Below, in pieces: positions 59,661 to 64,000 of a stretch of 64,000 bases of DNA. Each line of letters begins with the position of its first letter. Position 1 is the stretch's first letter. Origin of the DNA: Cephalopachus bancanus (Eukaryota > Chordata > Mammalia > Primates > Tarsiidae); the NCBI GenBank assembly GCA_027257055.1, contig JAPVLO010000074.1, positions 558,001 through 622,000 of the forward strand, written 5' to 3'. Under the pieces are notes generated by a model. The model was not told where the DNA came from. It was given only the letters and a program-made list of their open reading frames with translations, and did no database searches. The position numbers were made by a program, and so were the translations under genes.

Positions 59661-59719
59661 TGGAATGCCTGCACCAATATTAACTGATAAAAATATATTT
59701 AAACTATGCAGTTTGTGTT
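59639..59719 (+). repeat. Inverted repeat, arm 1
   Basis: About 81 bp whose reverse complement occurs at 60294-60376, with only about four differences. The spacer is about 570 bp. Confidence 0.93.
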
Positions 59720-60183
59720 TAAACTCTGCAGTTTAAAATTTATTCTTGGTTAATAGATTTGTTACATTTTGTTATACATAATTGCTTTTTATTTTCAACA
59801 TAAAATATGAGCATTTTAACATGTAAAACTAATATTTTCTCTCTCAACATTGAATCACTTTCAATATTAATAAGAAAAACATGTCTTTATTATTTTTCCT
59901 ACAATTTAGGTCTCAAGTAAACAGTCTAACATTGTACCTGTAAGGGTGCTGTAATGACAAGAGTAATTTAATCTCAAAATCAGACCAAAAATGAAAATTA
60001 TTAAAATAAAGGTTCAGTTGAATGAAATAGAGATAAAAGAAATCATACAACAGATCAAAAAGACAAAAAACTAGTTCTTTGAAAAGTTAAAAAAGATTTA
60101 TAGATTCCTGGCCACACTGATAAAAAAGAAACAGAGTGAAAGTGAGAGCAAGAGCGAGACAGAGAGAAAGAGAGAGAGAGAAT

Positions 60184-60185
<2 letters not shown>

Positions 60186-60228
<43 letters not shown>

Positions 60229-60230
60229 AA
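60186..60230 (+). repeat. (GAAA)n microsatellite
   Basis: About eleven GAAA units following a GA-rich run (60167-60181), within L1 sequence. Confidence 0.96.
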
Positions 60231-60293
60231 AAAGAGAATTAGAAATGAAAAACTGACTCTGTAGAAACACAAAAGATTATCAGAGACTACTAC

Positions 60294-60376
60294 AACACAA
60301 ACTGCATAGTTTAAATATATTTTTATCAATTAATATTGGTGCAGGCATTACAAGGAAAAATAAACAAACAAAAACC
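60294..60376 (-). repeat. Inverted repeat, arm 2 (insert in L1)
   Basis: Non-L1 sequence placed in L1 ORF2 between 'cagagactactac' and 'gaaaaactagaaaatcta'. It is the reverse complement of 59639-59719. Confidence 0.9.
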
Positions 60377-60379
60377 AGA

Positions 60380-62230
60380 AAAACTAGAAAATCTAAAGAA
60401 AATGGAAGAATTTCTGGCATTACATAACCTCCCAAGATTGAAGCAGAAGGAAGTTGAGACTCAAAACAGAACAACAATAATCCGATAAATTGACTCAGTA
60501 ATAAGAAACCTCCCACCAAAAAAAGGACTGCCCCAGACCTTTCTCCATTGAATTCTACAAGTTATAAAAGGAAGAGTTGATACTAATCCTACTGAAAGTT
60601 TTCTAGGCTATTGACAAGGAAAGAATTCCCTGTAGCTTATTCCACAAAGCCAATAAAATCCTGATGCCCCACAACAGCAAAGACCCAACAAGGAAAGAAA
60701 ACAAGTCAATTTCTCTGATGAACATAGATACAAAAATCCTCAATAAGATTCTAGCAAATCACATTCAACAGCATATTTTAAGGGCCATTTATCATAACCA
60801 GGTGACCTGCTTTTGCAGCATGCAAAACTGATTCAATAAATGTAAATTGATAAATGTAATCCATTACATAAACAGGTATAAAGCCAAGAACCACATGATT
60901 ATTAGATACAGAAAAAAAAAAAACATTTGATAAAATACAACATTCCTTCTTGATAAAAGTCCTCAAATGTCGGGAGCCGCAATCACTAGTGAAAGTAAGG
61001 TAAAAGGGACCTGAAAACAGGAAAAACGCCAGGTGGGAGCAAGGCCCCAGTAAAATGCGGCCATGACGGAGGCAAAGCCTCATGGATCCTGTTGATGGAC
61101 CTTTCCTAACTTTGAAGGATTGCGTGCATAGGCTTGAGAATGTTCCCTCTTTAATTGAGATAATAGATGCGCAAATGGATGATGGCATTTGACAGCAAAA
61201 ATTATACATAGGCATAATGGAGGTGAGATTGCAGCCAAAAGGGTGCCCCTTAGAGTGTGTAAGGATGTTTTTCAGTAACAGCAGGAGGCCAAAAAAAACG
61301 AGTTGACCACTTCCTCATAAACAACAGACCCCAGCTGAGAGCTGGTGGAAAACAACCGTTTGAGATAAAAAGATAGGTTAAGATATTTTAAGATTAAATA
61401 AGTAGTTTAATGAAGATAGAATTTAGAATATTAATAATAAGATAGTAAGATAAGATAAACTAGTAAGATAAGAGATATATAATAGCATAAGTGATAGTTA
61501 AAATATAGGGACATAAGGTTAGAAATAAGATTAATAGAAATAAATATATAGTAGTAAGTAAATTAAATAAGACTTAGGGTTAAGGTTTAGTTTTATAGGG
61601 TAAGGATATTATAGGCCTATAATAGTAAATAGTTATGAGAAAGTTAGGAAGAAAACCAGGACGTTCATAAATGTTTGACTTAAGAAAAACACCATCTGTG
61701 GTTGAAATTGTTAAAGGTCAACCTTATTGTGAGTGCAAAAAGGATGTACGTGGGTGTTTGGTTAGCAACATAAGATACATTTGTGGGTACAGGGCTGAGT
61801 GGAAAACGTATATAAGCTTGTGAAAAATAAATAAAAATTGGCAGAGTCTTGAGCTCTCCCCAGGAAGAAGATTCCTGTTGTTTTCATCTTTTCTTTTTTG
61901 CCACTTCCCGATTCTCTCATCTCAAGCCCTGACTCTCTCCTGGAGCTGGACTCCAGCACTCAAACACCTAGGCATCAAAGAAACATTCCTCAAAATAATA
62001 AGAGCCATCTATGACAAACCTACAGTCAACCTCATACTTAATGGACAGAAATTGGAAGCATTCCCCCTAAGAACTAGAACAAGACAAGCATACCCATGCT
62101 CATGCCTCCTATTTCACATAGTGCTGGAAATCCTAGCCAGATAAGTCAGGCAGGAGAAAGAAATTAAAAGTATCCAATAGGAAAAGCAGAATTTAAATTA
62201 TCCTTTTCCACAGATGATATGATTCTACAC
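60380..62230 (+). pseudogene. L1 ORF2 reverse-transcriptase remnant (LTR-split)
   Basis: Pieces flank the LTR. Before it lies 'cattgaattctacaagttat' (the FSIEFYK region) and 'atgaacatagatacaaaaat'. After it, 61950-62144 reads '[20 protein letters not shown]' and '[20 protein letters not shown]'. The catalytic FADD is altered to STDDM at about 62207-62222. A 25-bp tandem duplication at 62264-62313 adds another break. Inactive. Confidence 0.85.
60968..61958 (+). mobile_element. Solo LTR of an endogenous retrovirus, copy 2
   Basis: 991 bp, starting TGTCGGGAGCCGC and ending CTCCAGCA, flanked by the 6-bp duplication ctcaaa (60962-60967, 61959-61964). Same family and orientation as 34810-35804 and very similar along its whole length, with small indels. 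TATATAAG is at 61809-61816, AATAAA at 61826-61831 and 61830-61835. No internal viral sequence. A 145-codon frame on the opposite strand (60778-61215) crosses the LTR/L1 junction and is incidental. Confidence 0.93.
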
Positions 62231-63122
62231 ATAGAAAGTCCAAGTGAGTTTGTCAAAATTGTTCTCACACTGATAAATGACTTTAGTACTCACACTGATA
62301 AATGACTATAGTAAATTCTCAGAATACAAAATCAATGCACACCAAAAATTGCATTTCTATACAGCATCAACAAGCAGGGTGAGAATCAAATAAAAACAGA
62401 GTTCCATTCACAGTAGCAAAAAGAGAAAGCAAAAACAAAACACCTCTGCATTCAACTAAATGCAAAATACCTTTACAATTGAACTATAAAACACTGTTCA
62501 AGAAAATCAAGGATGACATAAGCAAATGGAAAAACACTTCATACTCGTGGATTGGAAGAGTCAATATCATCAAGATACCCATTCTACTCAAGTCAATCTA
62601 CAGATTCACTACAAATTCCCAGTAGGCCATCCCTATCAAGTTACAGCATCATTTTTACAGATGTAGAAAAGACAAAATAGAAATTCATGCGGAAGCAAAA
62701 AAGAGCCCGAATACGTAAAGCAATTCTTATCAAAAAGAACAAAGCATCACACTTCTAGACCTTAAACTTTGCTACAAGGCTACAGTAACCAAGAGAGCAT
62801 GGTATTGGTACAAACTTAGACACATAGATCAATTGGAACAGGACAGAGAATCCACAAATAAAACATGAACCTTTAACCAGCTCATCTTTTATAAAGTCAT
62901 CAAAAACAAATATTGGAGGAAGAAAGCCACACTTATTAAAAGGTGCTGTGAAAAGTAGTTAATCACATGCAGGAGAATAAAAATAGTCCCCTACTTATCA
63001 CCATATACAAAAAATTACCTCAAAATTAAATAGGGACTCAAATGTGAGAACTTAAACTATAAGAATCATAGAAGAAAGTTAGTGAACTTAGTATCCTGGA
63101 TGTAGGAGTAGGCAATAAATTC

Positions 63123-63317
63123 ATGACCAAGTCCTCAAAATTAAATGCAATAAAAACTGAAATTGACAGGTGGGACCTTATGAAGCTAAAAAGTCTTTGC
63201 ACAGTCAAAAAGACCATCAAGAGAGTAAAGAGACAATGCATGAAATGGGAAAAAATATTTGCAAGTTATGTATCCAAAAAAACCCTAAAATCCAGGAGCT
63301 ACATGGAATTCAAATGA
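63123..63317 (+). pseudogene. L1 ORF2 fragment downstream of RT
   Basis: Frame reading 'EIDRWDLMKLKSLCTVKKTI' and 'MKWEKIFASYVSKKTLKSRS', homologous to 49900-50070 of the other L1. Diverged and open only by chance. Confidence 0.8.
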
Positions 63318-63509
63318 ATTGACAAGAAAACAATAAATAACCCCATTAAAAATTAGGCAAAAAATATGAACAGACAATTCTCAAAGAAAGACATCCAAGC
63401 AACCAACAAGCATGAAAAAATGCTGAACTTCACTAATCATCGGATAAATGCATATCAAAACTACAATGAGACACCACCTTACTTACACAGGTCAGCACAG
63501 CTGCCATTA

Positions 63510-63840
63510 TTATTATTCTGTTTTGTTTTGTTTTGTTTTGTTTTGTTTTGTTTTGTTTGAGTTGGAGTCTCACTCTGTCGCCCAGATTGGAGTGCAGTGG
63601 CCGCTCCCGGCCACCGCAGCTTCGACCTGCTGGGCTCCGGCCATCCTTCCACCTCTGCCTTCCAGGTAGCTGGAACTACAGGCGCGCACTACCACGCCCG
63701 GCTCATTTTTGGATTTTTTTTAATTGTAGAGATGCGGTCTCGCCAACTTGCCCAGGTGGGTCTTGAACCCGCGGGCTCGGGCAATCCACTCACCTCAGCC
63801 GCCCAAAGCGCCGGATTACAGGCTGAGCCACCGAGCCTGG
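63510..63840 (-). mobile_element. Alu with (TTTTG)n tail
   Basis: Antisense Alu with duplication cacagctgccatta (63496-63509, 63841-63854). Its tail has become about eight TTTTG units (63519-63559). Carries the CCCGCGGG variant. Confidence 0.96.
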
Positions 63841-64000
63841 CACAGCTGCCATTAAAAAGTAAAAAAAACAAAAAAAAACAACAAAAAAAACAGCTATTTA
63901 TGAGATTATGGAGAAAAGGAAATGTTCTACATGGTTGGTGGAAATGTAAGCTAGTTCAGCCTTTGTGGAAAGCAGTATGGCATTTTCCCCAATGAACTAA

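Larger units (their letters stand above)
59985..64000 (+). mobile_element. Old L1, ORF2 to window end (interrupted)
   Basis: From 'gaatgaaatagagataaaag' the L1 ORF2 text continues through the region before the reverse transcriptase, the reverse transcriptase and its C-terminal side, to the window edge. It is more diverged than the two full-length copies. It is interrupted by a GAAA microsatellite, an 83-bp inverted insert, a solo LTR and an Alu. The element continues beyond 64000. Confidence 0.88.

Noticed and set aside
60778..61215. 145-codon minus-strand frame crossing the LTR start
   Set aside because: It runs antisense across the LTR/L1 insertion junction. The related frame in the other LTR is shorter and reads into different flanks.

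Overview
This window reads as intergenic DNA from a primate nuclear genome, most likely a strepsirrhine (lemur, loris or galago group). The primate call rests on about a dozen dimeric, 7SL-derived Alu elements. The strepsirrhine call rests on the Alu variant (many copies carry a CCCGCGGG block beside the B box), on L1 elements whose 3' ends differ from the haplorhine L1PA type, and on remnants of mariner-like DNA transposons. It is an inference; an alignment to lemur and loris genomes would settle it. I find no host protein-coding gene, no tRNA or rRNA gene and no CRISPR array. Nearly every long open frame belongs to a transposon, an LTR, an Alu or a microsatellite.

Layout. 1-8.3 kb: old L1 (minus strand) broken by a younger 5'-truncated L1 (3283-5290), two Alus, an internally deleted L1 with repeated 5'-UTR units (about 6.36-7.93 kb) and an Alu. 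8.3-20.2 kb: AT-rich DNA with few recognisable repeats (weak L2, a TG/TA microsatellite, a 105-bp tandem duplication, one old L1). 20.2-37.4 kb: dominated by two full-length but inactive L1s, one plus (21113-27767, 15-bp target-site duplication) and one minus (29584-37372). The minus L1 contains an Alu, which itself contains a solo LTR. 37.4-43.1 kb: a dispersed repeat in two copies, a truncated L1 and an Alu inserted at the same target sequence, more Alus, and a mariner cluster (short inverted-repeat element plus transposase remnant). 43.4-48.9 kb: old L1 3' ends, a head-to-head Alu pair and another Alu. 48.9-52.3 kb: an L1 fragment carrying a nested, twin-primed L1. 52.6-57.4 kb: Alus and a long L2 split by a hAT-like element. 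57.9-64 kb: a diverged direct repeat, a GT microsatellite, and an old L1 interrupted by a local inverted copy, a second solo LTR and an Alu.

The elements do not form a pathway; they form a layered insertion history. The strongest second-look signals are two non-repeat inverted copies embedded inside L1s (4418-4620 from 28997-29196; 60294-60376 from 59639-59719), two full-length L1s with unrelated outer 5' promoters, a target site reused by two retrotransposons, two solo LTRs of one family with 6-bp duplications, and a mariner group. I did not find a new gene system.
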